The notes under the pieces are model-generated. The model made no database searches. It saw nothing but the letters and a program-made list of their open reading frames with translations, and was not told where the DNA came from. Shown in pieces: positions 10,800-21,635 of a stretch of 64,000 bases of DNA. The translations under genes were made by a program, and so were the position numbers. This stretch comes from Tenrec ecaudatus (Eukaryota; Chordata; Mammalia; Afrosoricida; Tenrecidae). The stretch spans positions 113,658,437 through 113,722,436 of the forward strand of contig NC_134538.1 of NCBI RefSeq assembly GCF_050624435.1, read 5' to 3'. The number at the start of each line of letters is the position of its first letter. Within the stretch, counting starts at the first letter, position 1.

Positions 10800-12540
10800 A
10801 ACCAGGGTGCACCCACATCAAATTGTAGGTTTGTTCAGAGCTAAGCCAGCATGCCATTTATCTCTAAACCTTTAGTTTTAGGGATGAAAAAACGCTGAAG
10901 AAAGATAGATAAGAGCCTGGAAGAAACTGTCAGGGAGATTAAGAAGTCAAGGCAAATCACTCTGAATGGAAATTTTCAGAAGAGACGTCTCTTTATAAAC
11001 ACTATGTCACAATTTGGGGCAAAGAAACCAAGAAAGGGCTCAACATTTGGGATAAGTGAAAAAAAAAGACTGACTATAACTTAAAGAGAGTATTAACATC
11101 ATAAAATGTTAACAAAGATAAAGAAAAAGTTAATGTAGTAGAAAGGGGTGTGAAATATATAGGGGAATAGAAAGGTAAAGGGAAAGACGGAAAAAAAACA
11201 TTTTGCCTTCATTTCCCTTTGGCAGAAGTTAAGAATTCATTAGAATATTTCATATCTGAGTTTATTTTAGTGTGGAGAGTACTCGGAATTGGTGTCATAT
11301 TGTGTTGGAATTCTACTAGATTTGGAAAGAAAGAATCGGGGTGGAAATAGGGAAAGAGTGGCTGAGAGACTAGTTCCTAGGGATAGAGGAAGGAAATAAT
11401 GAGTCAGTAGGTAAACTAACCATGGGTCCAATGGTCTTCCTTCCAAAAACCCCAGATGTTTTCTAGTCTCACTACAGCAGAAACTCTTCTTCCAGATCCG
11501 CATTATGGGCGAAGGTCCCACACCCCATTGCTGCTGAGTCTGCCTCTCATCCTAAGGAAAAACACTGAAAGTGTCTTCTCCCTACCTTATCACACATAAG
11601 TCCATATTGTATCAAATTTGCCTACTTCAGAGACCCAAACCACCAGGCAAAATCTGCCACCAAGGAAATGAATTTCCAGTTTTTACTAAATCAACCAATA
11701 ATTTTGGAAGGTTAGACTCAGACATTAATTTTTTTCCTGGAGACAACTGAATAAAACACTTTGGAAGGCTCATTTTAAGTGGCTGAAAGTCTATTTTTTA
11801 CAATATTACATTAAAAGCTTCAATGTGAAAAGTCTATTCACTCAAGTACTTTGGAATAATGATCAGTTGGTTTCACATGCCTTTAGCAAACTGGAAAAAA
11901 AATATCAGTGCCCTCAGATGACTAATGAAGAAACTCTATTAAGCAAGCGCTTCTATTCTAGTCTAGCAAGCCTGCCTGTGCCAAACTATGAATCCCCTTT
12001 TTAAGAGCCCCAAATGCTTTTGAAAGTTTCCCACTATTAAGAACTGGTTATGAAAATTTGTTTAAATCATAAGCTATCTGCTTAATAGAAATGACATCGC
12101 CTGTTTTTTCCCCCAATTATTTCTTCTGTTCTTACATTTTCCTTGTTCTATGGACCATTACTCAAGTTCAGGTTCTTTTGACATGATCATAGTGTAATAA
12201 TTTCTTAAAAGGTTATCTTGCTTCTAATCTGTGCTATATAGTGTTAGCAGTCTAGCAAGGAACACATATCATTATTCCGCTTCATATTTTTCTCCCTCTT
12301 GATTAATCTGTAAAACCCTAGCTTCCTGACACCGAGTAGTGTCAGTCTCATTCTCTCTTTGTCGAGTTTATAGATCCACGTTCAGTCAGATTGACCTTTT
12401 CCTATTCCCTTTACCCACAGCCTGCCTTTTGTAGTAGGACCTTATCCACACAGTCCTCCTGATGACATCGCCTCTTTCACAATCTTTCCCACTCTCACAC
12501 TTTCCAGCAGCTCTCTCCTCCTCATCCAACAGATCCTTAC
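10800..12540. other. Unassigned, mostly unique DNA
   Basis: No repeat family or protein motif recognised. Moderately AT-rich. The right end (12290-12540) becomes pyrimidine-rich towards the minisatellite. Confidence 0.4.
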
Positions 12541-12544
12541 ACAA

Positions 12545-12800
12545 AGTCATCCTCTCCATGGTCGCTATCTAGAAGATACTCTCCTTCAAAGTCTTCTTAT
12601 CCCTGGTCTTTATCTAGAAGATGCTCTATAGCACAGTCATCTTATCTGCAGTCTCTATCTAGAAGATGCTCTCCAGCACAGTCATCTTATCCGTTGTCTC
12701 CTTCAAAGTCTTCTTATCTCTGGTCTCTATCTAGAGGATGCTCTCCTTCAGGGTCATCTTATGCATCAGTCACCTCTATCTAGAAGATGCTCTCCCTTTG
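12545..12800 (+). repeat. 45-bp minisatellite, about five units
   Basis: 'tatctagaagat' recurs at 12566, 12611 and 12656 with exact 45-bp spacing. A partial unit follows, then related units at 12728 and 12777 (spacings 72 and 49). Each unit carries 'ctctccttcaaagtcttctt' or 'gcacagtcatcttatc' variants. I see no function; units contain TAG, so it is not a protein repeat in that frame. Confidence 0.85.
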
Positions 12801-13024
12801 CACAGCCTCCAGTTATCTTCTTCCCCTATGAGCCCCAATAGAATGCTATGTCCTCTCATTTTTGAAATATTCAATCTCCAAAAGCATATGATAAAATAAC
12901 AATTCTGGCTAAATTTGAGGAAAATATTAACCTGTGCTGACTAATATTATCTCCATCTTCTGGATATGTATTACATGCTTCCATTCCCTTGTTGGACATT
13001 CTTCAGTCTTCTGTCAGTTGCTGC

Positions 13025-13215
13025 TGGTGGTGAAGTGAAATTGCTTAAAAATTGCTTAATAGCCGGGTCTCTCTCACTGCCACCCAGTTAATCGGTGAAC
13101 ACATATAAATAAATAAGGCATAGCGGATTCTAACTCAGGGATTGGTCAGTATGCCATTTTTCTAGGTATAACAATGAGACATCTCAGAAACAGGGATGCA
13201 ATCTTGAGGATTATA
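13025..13215. repeat. Unidentified dispersed repeat, copy 2 (matches 805-960)
   Basis: Shares 'gaagtgaaattgctt', 'aactcagggattggtcag' and 'aggtataac' in the same order as the copy near 805-960. Family not recognised. Confidence 0.4.
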
Positions 13216-13269
13216 TCAGTCTCTATCAAATGATAAAGTCTAGTCTTTTCTATGATTTTGAATTATGTT

Positions 13270-13428
13270 TGTGGTAGTCACCTAACCTGTGTCAATTTAA
13301 GGATTGAGAGTGTAGGGGTGGAATCAAGGCTGTCAGTCTGGAGATAGCCAATGAGACTTCTGTGCAGGCATGGCCTTCTCCTGAGAATTCTGGTAAATCT
13401 GGTACTTCCTCCTTAGATGTGAACGATC

Positions 13429-13465
<37 letters not shown>

Positions 13466-13814
13466 CCCTGGGAGACATTGCAGAAGACAAGCCACACGGA
13501 TGCAACCAGACCTCAGAAGCCGGAGAAGCCATAGAGAGACCCCTGCCAGCGCTGAGATGTTTCCAATGACACTGGATGCAAAGACTTTCTACCCACTAGC
13601 CTGTGATCTTCTGCATTTGACATCATTGCATGAGTTTCGAGAGTCTGAAGAAGACTTTATAGATTGACATCAGAAATATGGGCTAATATTGGACTTATGG
13701 ACTTGATCTGGACTAGATTTTTTTTCTCAATGTTCAATTGCTTTTGCATATAAATCTCTTTCTTATACACATGGGTGTCCATAGGTTTGTTTCTCTAGTC
13801 TGCCCAGACTAACA
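13270..13814 (+). mobile_element. Solo LTR-like fossil, MaLR-like, plus strand
   Basis: Starts at or near TGTGGTAGTCAC and ends in 'ctgcccagactaaca', a TG...CA element whose end resembles ERVL-MaLR LTR ends. It contains a (CT)n run at 13434-13461 and an A/T-rich promoter-like zone near its 3' end ('cttttgcatataaatctctt'). A second copy lies at 14085-14531 and a reverse one at 3802-4254. No clear target duplication seen. Confidence 0.7.
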
Positions 13815-14084
13815 GTTTTCTACTTTTTATTCCTCTGTGTTCTTTGTTCAGGATCTTTAGCAGTGGTAGTCGGCCACTATCTAGTTCTGGTCTCAGAGTA
13901 GTGGAGACAGTGGTCTGAGTGGTTCATTAGTCCTTTGGAATACTTTTTTTTTTTTGAGTTTCTGAATTTTCTTTACTCTTCTACATTCTGGGTGAGAGAG
14001 AGCAAGAGTTATGTGTTAGTTACTCATAGTTGTATGTATGTTCTGATAGTTTCATAATCTGTCATTAATTTGTGACTTACAAGT
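13815..14084 (-). mobile_element. L1 3' UTR fragment, minus strand
   Basis: Shares 'gtggtagtcggccactatct', 'cagagtagtggagacagtgg' and 'agtcctttggaata' with 17040-17120 inside the larger minus-strand L1. It separates the two LTR copies. Confidence 0.65.
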
Positions 14085-14531
14085 GAAGGGGTGGTGTTTA
14101 GCCTGTCAATCAGGTTGTAGCATGATAACCTCATTTTGATAAGGAGATAAATAACTCATTGGAGGAGGGGCACACTCCCTGCAAGACATTTTTGTTGATA
14201 AGACACATGGAGCTATGCTAGAGCTCTGGAGCTGGATGAGCCACGTGTAGAGCCCTGCCAGCTCTGAGTTGCCTCTACCACCATTGGATCGACAAGCCCT
14301 TCCACCCACTGGCCTGTGATCTTCCTGCATTTGGTGTCATTGCATGTGTTTCGTGAATCTGAGAGTACGTTATGGATTGGTATCAGACATATGGGCTAAT
14401 ATCAGACTTGTGGACTTGATTTAGACTTGGCTGGCATGTTTTCTCAATATTCAACTGCTCTTGTACATGAAGCTCTTTCTTATACACATTTGAGTGTCTA
14501 TGAATTTGTTTCTCTAGTCAACCCAGACTAA
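14085..14531 (+). mobile_element. Solo LTR-like fossil, second copy of the same family
   Basis: Same order of blocks as 13270-13814: 'cacccactggcctgtgatct', 'ggtgtcattgcatgtgtttc', 'catatgggctaatatcagac', ending 'cccagactaacac'. Same orientation as its neighbour, and shorter in the middle. Confidence 0.7.
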
Positions 14532-15234
14532 CACATATGTCAAATGTGAAGTTGACTCCTCCGAGGAAACAGACGCCGCTTGTGCAGAAGAAGCTGACAG
14601 ATTAGATGGGAATGTGAATTCCTCCAGCTCTCTCCCTGTCTGCCACAATTTAGAGATGAGAGAATTCTTTGTACAGTTGATAAAATGGTAGTACAGGAGA
14701 TTAGCAACTTTCCCCGCCCCCCTCTGTAAAAGTAAATGGAAGCCTCACATTCGTACCTTATAATACAATGAGTAGGGTCAGTAAGTACACCTGAGGGATG
14801 TGCCTGTCTACCTATAGGAAGATGGATAAGACCCCACTTGTATCCTCAAACCCCAATTTCTCACAGACTTCAGAATATCATGAGCGATTGTAGCATGTGA
14901 GGATTTGCAAGCGAGATTATAAACCCCCAAACAGCACAGTGCTCAGTACAAAGATCAACCTGAATGGAACTTATGACTGGATGATGTAACAGCACACCAG
15001 GTATTCAGCAGGCTTAGTGTGAAAAAAGATACATTCCTGGAGACTTTAAATTGATCCTAGTGGATATCAGTGGAAGAAAGAAAATGTTTTAAGCAAGCTC
15101 TCTGTCCCCTCCCTTCAACTTCTGGGCTTTGTTTAAACTCCTAATTCAAATCAGCAGTGTGCAGCCCTGTGGCCTCCCCACTCAACTGCTCATTGCAGGG
15201 TCCTAGATGCCGATGCCCTGAGAGGGGGCGTGAT
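14532..15234. other. Unassigned DNA
   Basis: No gene or repeat recognised. A weak SINE-like segment begins at its right end. Confidence 0.4.
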
Positions 15235-15305
15235 GCTACCTGCTTCCAAGAAGATTTAGTGTCTTGGAAACCTTATGAAAATCAACTTGATGGCAGTAAA
15301 TTTGA
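15235..15305 (+). mobile_element. AfroSINE 3' part, degraded
   Basis: 'gtgtcttggaaaccttatga' followed by 'aaatcaacttgatggcagta' resembles the AfroSINE body-to-tail region. The head is missing or unrecognisable. Confidence 0.5.
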
Positions 15306-15845
15306 TTTTATAATTTAAATGATAACATAAGAGGAAATCAAAGTAGGATCTGGGGTTTGAATGTAACTAAGCATTTAAATAGCAAAAAACATCACTCTGA
15401 CTGGAGTTTTACCTGAAAAAAACTAGTGTCATTTTTCTGTTTGCAGGTAAAAATGAGGTTTGTTCTTCTAAGCCTACATCTGCTCTGCTATACTCTGTGT
15501 GGGTCTGCGTAATTGAAAATTACATTTCATACTCTTTTGCCATTTGGACCATAGTTAGGCTTAGTCAAGAGAAAAAATTGGCAGAAGATCAGAACACAAG
15601 AGGAACGTAATGCTCGGTGTTATTGGCTCTCCCTCCAGGCAGGAGCTCGTGGTTCCTAGTAGGTGCAGGTGGGGAGATAGTGGTGTTGAGGTGTTTCTAA
15701 CTGAAGCATTGAGGCACGGATAACACCTTTTGGCACTCCTATTCCTGGCCAAAGCAGTGGATCTGAACAGTTACAGTCTGGAATGAAATAGCACGCCCAC
15801 TATTGCAACAGCTGGGGGCCTATAAACTTCCCGTCTTGGGACATT
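15306..15845. other. Unassigned DNA
   Basis: No gene or repeat recognised. Confidence 0.4.
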
Positions 15846-16054
15846 AAACCAAGCCAAATGCTGTCACAGAGTTGATTCTGACTCACAGTAACTGTACAGG
15901 ACAGAGCAGAAATCCCCCAAGATGTGCAAGGCTGTGTACCTTCACTGAAGCAAACTGGCGCATCTTTCTCCGGCAGAGTGGCTGCTGTGTTCACAGAGCT
16001 GGCCTTTCAGTAGCAGCCAAGCACATCACCACTGCACCACCGTGCTTCATCTTG
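15846..16054 (-). mobile_element. AfroSINE, minus strand, near full length
   Basis: Tail 'agttgattctgactcacagt' and 'gtacaggacagagcagaaat', middle 'aaggctgtgtaccttcactg', 'tctttctccggcagagtggc', and a head with 'caccactgcaccaccgtgct'. Confidence 0.9.
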
Positions 16055-16259
16055 GGGAATTAGCAACACTTAATGTCTGGGTACCATTCTGTCACCCATT
16101 ACTTTGCAACATTCCCTGCTTACCCTTTTGTTCCTCTTCCAACAGCCTTTCATCGACATTTCATTTACATTACATGCTTTTGGTTTGAAATATTTGGCAT
16201 GTCTCTCAATTATGATTGTTACAAAGCTTCAGACAAACTTTAAGTCCAGTAACAGGACA

Positions 16260-16530
16260 AGAGGGTGACATGTACAAGCGTATTCATTTTGTCTTGTATG
16301 TAATAGCAAAATATTGGAAGTAACTCGTGGTCACACAATATTATAATTAAAACAATAAAAATGAACAAAACAATAGACACATTAAATATAAGTAAGTCTT
16401 AGAAATATCATACAGTCACAAATTATTATTTTATTAAGGTGTCATTTATGTAAATATAATAAGTACACACCATACTATACATTGTTTAGAGCCTTATATG
16501 TACATGGAAAAATTTAAAAACAAGACAAAA
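16260..16530 (+). mobile_element. Old L1 3'-end fragment, plus strand
   Basis: 'tgtaatagcaaaatattgga' and 'atcatacagtcacaaattat' match ancient L1M-type 3' ends. AT-rich and strongly decayed. Confidence 0.55.
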
Positions 16531-16559
16531 TAAACATGAAACTTAAAATAGGATTTTTG

Positions 16560-18626
16560 TTTGATTTTTTTTAAACATTTGATTGTAGTTTAGGTAAAAT
16601 TCGCTAATCAAATTAATTTTCCATTCAACAGTTTATGCTCAGATTGCTTCATGACCTGAGCACGGTTTCCTCTTCCTTCCTGGGATCCCCATTTCCCTTT
16701 GTCCTTCTTTCCGATCACTTCCTGCCCGCTGAGCTTTGTTGATGAGGAAATGCTGCTCTTTGGGTGTCACATGGTTGATGTACCTAAGAATACATGCCCA
16801 TATGGTGTGGTTCTCAACTTAGGGGCATGTTTAGTGTTTGGCTAAAAGTGGATCCCTATGAGTGAGCTCTGTTCCATGTTTGAAAGGTGTCTTAGGGCAG
16901 CAGGCTTGGGAACTAGACACTCTTTATCACACCATCAAGCCTGGTCTTTCATAGAATTTTGAGTTTTGTTCTACCTTTTTTTCCTGCATTCTCTGTCCGG
17001 GAACTTCTATGGTCATCCTGATCTCAGTTGTTCGTAGTGGTAGTCAGGCACCATCTAGTTCTTCTCGTCCCAGAGTAGTGGAGAATGTGGTCTGAGTTGT
17101 TTATTAATTCTTTGGAATAATTTTTCCATGAGTCTCTGATTTTTCTTTACTGTTCCTTCCTTTGGGAAGGAGCAGTGAATGCATGTTAGATGACCACTCA
17201 AGATCTTTTAAGACCCAAGTTGTCTTTGTGGATTATGCTGTGTCAATTTATCTAGATGTCTTCCACATGGTAGTCCTAAAGCCAAAGCCCAGTGACTCAC
17301 TCTCTCAAGGTGTTTGATTATGGCTAAGAAGTTTTTTAAATGTTGCCTCCTTTACACTCTTCTACATCTTTCTATGGCATGAAGAGTTCCAGTTTCAGAA
17401 ACCCAAAGGACAGTCTATTCTGGCTTCTAGGGACACTATGACTCAAGATCTACTCATTTTCAGAGAATTTTTGAGTTTTAGATCCTTGGATACGTTTGCA
17501 GCACACACAAGTATGTATGTAGAAATTCCCTTTGTCACACCGATGCACTTTCACATAGCTGTTCAGCTTCCATGTTTACATATGTAGCTACTTGTTATTC
17601 CAGACCTTCAAGATCATTTTCTGAGACTTGCTGTTTCTCTGGGGTGAGATGATATTGTTTTGAGTTGCTTCTTTCAAATGGCTAATTATCATGAGTATTT
17701 GTTGGTTACCTAAATACCGTCTGTGATCAAGTGGCTGTTCATATACTCTGCCCATTTCATAATTGGGGTGTTTGTTTTTTATTGTTGAGGAATTGAAGTT
17801 TTAAAAATAAATTTTAGAGATTTGTAATTTGTCAAATATGTCATTGCCCAATTTTTTCCCTCCTTTGTAGTTCATTTATTTATTTGGAATTTACATGGAT
17901 GTAAATGTCAAATTTTTAGAAGGTCACAATTCTAGTTTATCATCTGCTATTTGTGCATTTTTAGCTGTGTTTGATAGATTACTTATTCTATAAAGTAGTA
18001 TTACAAATTTGCTCCTTTTTTCTTTGACAATATTTGCACTTTTCTGTTTAGGTCTTTTTCGATCTGGAGAAAGTTTTTGTTATGGTGTGAGGTATAGTTC
18101 TTATTTTTCTTCAAATGAATACCCAGCTTTGCTAAACTACTTGCTAAAAGGATTATGTCTTCCAAATTTAATGGATTTTGACCATTTATCCGTAGGTGGA
18201 TGAGTTTACTTGAGGTCTCAATACTCTTCTGTTGGTTTATGTCTGTCATTGTTCCACTGCCAGATTGTTTTGACTTCCAAGTCGTGGAGATAGAAAAGTA
18301 TGGAGGCTATGACTTTGTTCTTCTTAAGGAGACTTTTTCTTATCTTGCATCTCTTCCCTCTCCATGATTAGTTTTTCCATCTCCTTCAAAATGATTGTGA
18401 AATCTGGATTGAGATTACATTTTATCTCTAGGTTGCTTTGGGGTGTATTGCATTTTCACAATGTTAAGTCTTCGTATTCATGAGCATGGTTCATTCTTAC
18501 ATTTGCCTAGGTGTCTTTTGTTTTCTTCTAATAGAATTTTGTAGTGTTCTGTGTAAAATTATTTTATATCTCTAGTTAGGTTTATTCCTAGGTATTTCAT
18601 CTTTTGGGTGGCAATTGTAAAAGGTA
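16560..18626 (-). mobile_element. L1 LINE, 3' UTR and ORF2 part, minus strand
   Basis: From left to right (3' to 5' of the element) it shows 3' UTR blocks (16620-17500, including 'agtggtagtcaggcaccatc'), then ORF2 sequence. 'gttaggtttattcctaggta' near 18575 and the 'acaatgttaagtcttcgtat' region near 18460 are typical reverse-complement L1 reverse-transcriptase landmarks. Interrupted at 18627 by a MITE. No long open frame. Confidence 0.85.
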
Positions 18627-18708
18627 CAATGGGCTTCAAAAATTCACATGAAAATGGAATTAAAAGTCAAGAGTGTTTTTTCATGAACTGTTTGAAACCT
18701 CCTCAGAT
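18627..18708. mobile_element. 82-bp palindromic MITE, mariner-like, copy 1
   Basis: Inverted ends 'gggcttcaaaaattcacatg' and 'tcatgaactgtttgaaacct' around an A/T core, flanked on both sides by TA (18625-18626 and 18709-18710), the target duplicated by Tc1/mariner elements. Size and ends resemble primate MADE2/HSMAR2-type MITEs as I remember them. Three clear relatives lie in this window. Confidence 0.75.
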
Positions 18709-18924
18709 TATTTTTATGAGTTCTTTTGCATACTTTTCCTTCTTTGTGTAGAGCATAGGCTTCCAAGCTTATTCGACCTGTTATCCCCGGCCCATCCACT
18801 CCAAAATCACCCAGTGCCTCCCTCAAAATGAAAAACTTTGTACTATACCACATCATCCAGAATATAGTATCTGTTTTTATATCTCCCCTCTCCCCCTGCA
18901 TAATTCCAGTGTCCCCCCCTCATG
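18709..18924. other. Unassigned segment between two minus-strand L1 pieces
   Basis: No family recognised; may be more L1 or a separate insertion. Confidence 0.35.
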
Positions 18925-20515
18925 GGATGGTGTTTGCAATTTTATTAACCTTTTATTGTGATGCCTGTAAAAATTAACAGAACAATTAGTTTCTATTTGA
19001 CAATTCATAAACATTTTATTTCATAACCTTGATATCTACCTTTATGATATAACACCACTTTTCAAACTTCATTCCTGTCTTTATTGTTTCTACTCACTCT
19101 TTCCTGTTTTTTCCTGTCTTCTGAGCTTGTCACTAGGTAAATGAAGCCCTTGTGTATAGGGTTGGGTGTTCTAAGACGTGCTGCTCCATGTGCTATTGAT
19201 CACCTTATAGATCTCTCTATTGTTTGACTAAAAGTTTATCCACTGGAGTGAGGTCGGTTGCAGGTTTGAAGCTTATCGGAGGGCTATAGTTTCAGTGGTT
19301 CCACAGTCAATGTTAGACCAGAAAGCCTGTTCTCTTTGTTACGATTTTGACTTTGTTCTACCCTCTCCCCACACTCTATCCAGGACCTTCTAATGTGATC
19401 CTTTTCAGAGCAGTGGGTACTGGGGGTGGGGTACAATCTAGTTCTTCTGGACTCAGGGTTATAGAGACTAATAATGCTCTTGTTATCTATTTGCTCATTG
19501 GATTATTGATATGTGCTAATCACACTTCCTCCTTCTGGACAGGGGGAGACCAATTGTTGCATCTTAGATGACTGTTCATGAGCTTTTAAGACCTCATTCA
19601 CTAAACATCAAAGTAGAACAAAAAACATTGTGTGCGTGGACTTTCATGTCAATTGAACTTGAGATCTCTTGTGACTGTGGTGTTGAATCACCAGCCCCGG
19701 TAATTCATTCCCTCAAGGAGTTTGGTTATGGTTAAGAAGTTTTCCTCATGTAGCCCCCTATGCATGCTACTCTGTGCAAAGATATATTTGTGGCACTTAC
19801 AAATACATATGTAGAAATACCCTTTAAGGTCCAGCTGCCTGCACATACCCTTTCAGACTCATATCTATCTAAGTATCCACTCAGATGATCATTTTAATTG
19901 CTATTTCAAGATTGTCTGTGTAATAGTATTTAACTTTTGTTTCCTTTAATTTTTGGGTTCCACCAGTATTTTTTCTGCCTTGATCATTTGGTGCTAACCT
20001 CTGCCTTATTGTATACCCTCTTTTCCCTCACCTAAATTAATATAAATCTCTTTCCTAATATGTGCTTTCCCCTTTCTTTCCCTCCCACCCCTAAAAACCA
20101 TCAATCATGTCTTTTTTTTCATGTGTAAAAGGTTTGCATCTGTAAAAAAAATGACTTTTTATAATAGCAGTCTTAGATAATATTTGTCCTTTGGTGATTG
20201 GCTAATTTCACTAAGCATAATGTCACCTAGGTTCAACCATGTTATAAGATTCTCACAGATTAATTATTATTCCTATCATTGCATATTTTCCACTGTGTGT
20301 ATGTACCATAGTTCATTTATCCAGTCATTTGTTAATGGACACATACGTTTCTTCTATTTCTTTGCTATGGTATTTAATTATGTGATGAACATCGCTATGT
20401 GTATATCTATTTACATCATGGTTTTCATTTCTCAAATAAATACTTACTCTTGGGATTGCTGGATTTTAAGGTATTTTCTGTCCAACTCTTAAGGAAGGGC
20501 CATATCGTTTGGTCA
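18925..20515 (-). mobile_element. L1 LINE 3' UTR and ORF2 3' end, minus strand
   Basis: A fresh reverse 3' end ('cttttattgtgatgcctgta') is followed by 3' UTR, then ORF2-end landmarks in reverse: 'cactaagcataatgtcacct', 'tatgtaccatagttcattta' and 'cttgggattgctggatttta' near 20450. Lies in tandem, same orientation, with the L1 at 16560. Confidence 0.85.
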
Positions 20516-21128
20516 CTTGCTTAAGCTATCCTGTTCCTCTGTTTGTTTGATTGCTTCGTTAATTGTTGGTTTGTTTGCTTCACCCAGATTTTTTGTTTGT
20601 TTTGCTTTGATGTGTCCAGATGGCCTCTGGTTGCTAGTTTGGCAACCTAGCGTGCTCACCACCTGCCTCTCGTTGAGCTTGAGAGCGAGTAGGAGCATGG
20701 ACACGTGCTCTGCTGGCTGCTCATGTAGACCAGCTGAGCGAGGGCTGGCTGATTGGTGGCCACCGTCTGTCATTGATCCAGGAGTGCTGTAGTAGGCCGT
20801 GGCAATAGTCCAGCAAGTGAAGTCACAGTTGTGGCAGAAGTGGAGGTGTAGTGTGGACATAGTCATTGCCTTCTGCAAATGGGATTGGAGGTGGTGGTAG
20901 AGGCAGAGGAGAAGAGGAGAGAAACATGATTAAACAAACACAAACAAATAGGAGAGGAAGAAGAATTTTAAAATGCAGAATGTCAGTGAGCTCGAGGACT
21001 CACTGCCAGCCACAGAGACTGGCAGGTATGCCACCTGATACAAGTGACTATGAGTCACCAACCCTGGAGGTGGGATCACAGTGGGATCAAGAGCATGGAA
21101 CCCAACCTAATTTTAGGATATAGCTTAC
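20516..21128. other. Unassigned DNA
   Basis: Left part holds repeated 'gtttgtttg' words; the rest is GC-moderate. Open frames of 91-121 codons exist on both strands but show no domain. Possibly L1 5' sequence; not supported. Confidence 0.35.
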
Positions 21129-21334
21129 CTCTATGTCAGTGGTTCTCAACCTGTGGGTCGTGACGCCTTGGGGGGGTTGAATGATCCTTTCACAGGGGTC
21201 ACCCGTTTAATGATAGTAACAAAATGACATCTATGAAGTAGCAAGTAAAATAATGCTATGTTTGGGGTCACCACACCTGAGGAGCTGTTGGAAAGGGTCG
21301 TGGCATGAGGAGGGAGGAGAACCCCACTCTGTGT
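21129..21334. mobile_element. Nonautonomous SPIN-type hAT transposon with 8-bp duplication
   Basis: Element about 21137-21326. Left end 'cagtggttctcaacctgtgg' and right end 'ggaggagaacccca' form hAT-type terminal inverted repeats. The interior has 'cctttcacaggggtcacccg' and 'tttggggtcaccacacctga', the core of short SPIN elements. Flanks 'ctctatgt' (21129-21136) and 'ctctgtgt' (21327-21334) are an 8-bp duplication with one mismatch, as expected for hAT insertion. No coding capacity. Confidence 0.88.
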
Positions 21335-21335
21335 G

Positions 21336-21545
21336 ACAGGAGAGGAGTGTTGTGGCAGAGCAGTCTTGTACAGACTGCTAACCAGATGGCAGGCAGTTCC
21401 GAATGGCCAGGTGCTCCTCGCAGAAAGTGAGCCTTTGGTCTCCCAGAGAGAGTTATCATATCAGAGACCTACAGGGGCAGTTCCATCCGGGCCTACAGTG
21501 TCACTGTGAGTTGACACAGACTTGCGAGCAGTGAGGTTTGCCTTT
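21336..21545 (+). mobile_element. AfroSINE, plus strand
   Basis: Body 'gtacagactgctaaccagat', 'ggcaggcagttccgaatggc' and tail 'gtcactgtgagttgacacag'. Begins directly after the SPIN copy. Confidence 0.75.
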
Positions 21546-21635
21546 TTGTTGTGGTTTGACTGTGTGATAGCAGAGAGGGAATAAGGGGTAAACACAAATA
21601 TCCTCAAAGTGTATATTTTAAAAGGAGCACATACG

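Noticed and set aside
12545-12800. Regularly spaced repeats resembling a CRISPR array
   Set aside because: Repeat and spacer are not distinct, the period drifts, and this is a mammalian genome; it is a minisatellite.
20513-20878. Overlapping frames of 91 and 121 codons on opposite strands
   Set aside because: Low-complexity 'gtttgtttg' sequence and no protein motif.
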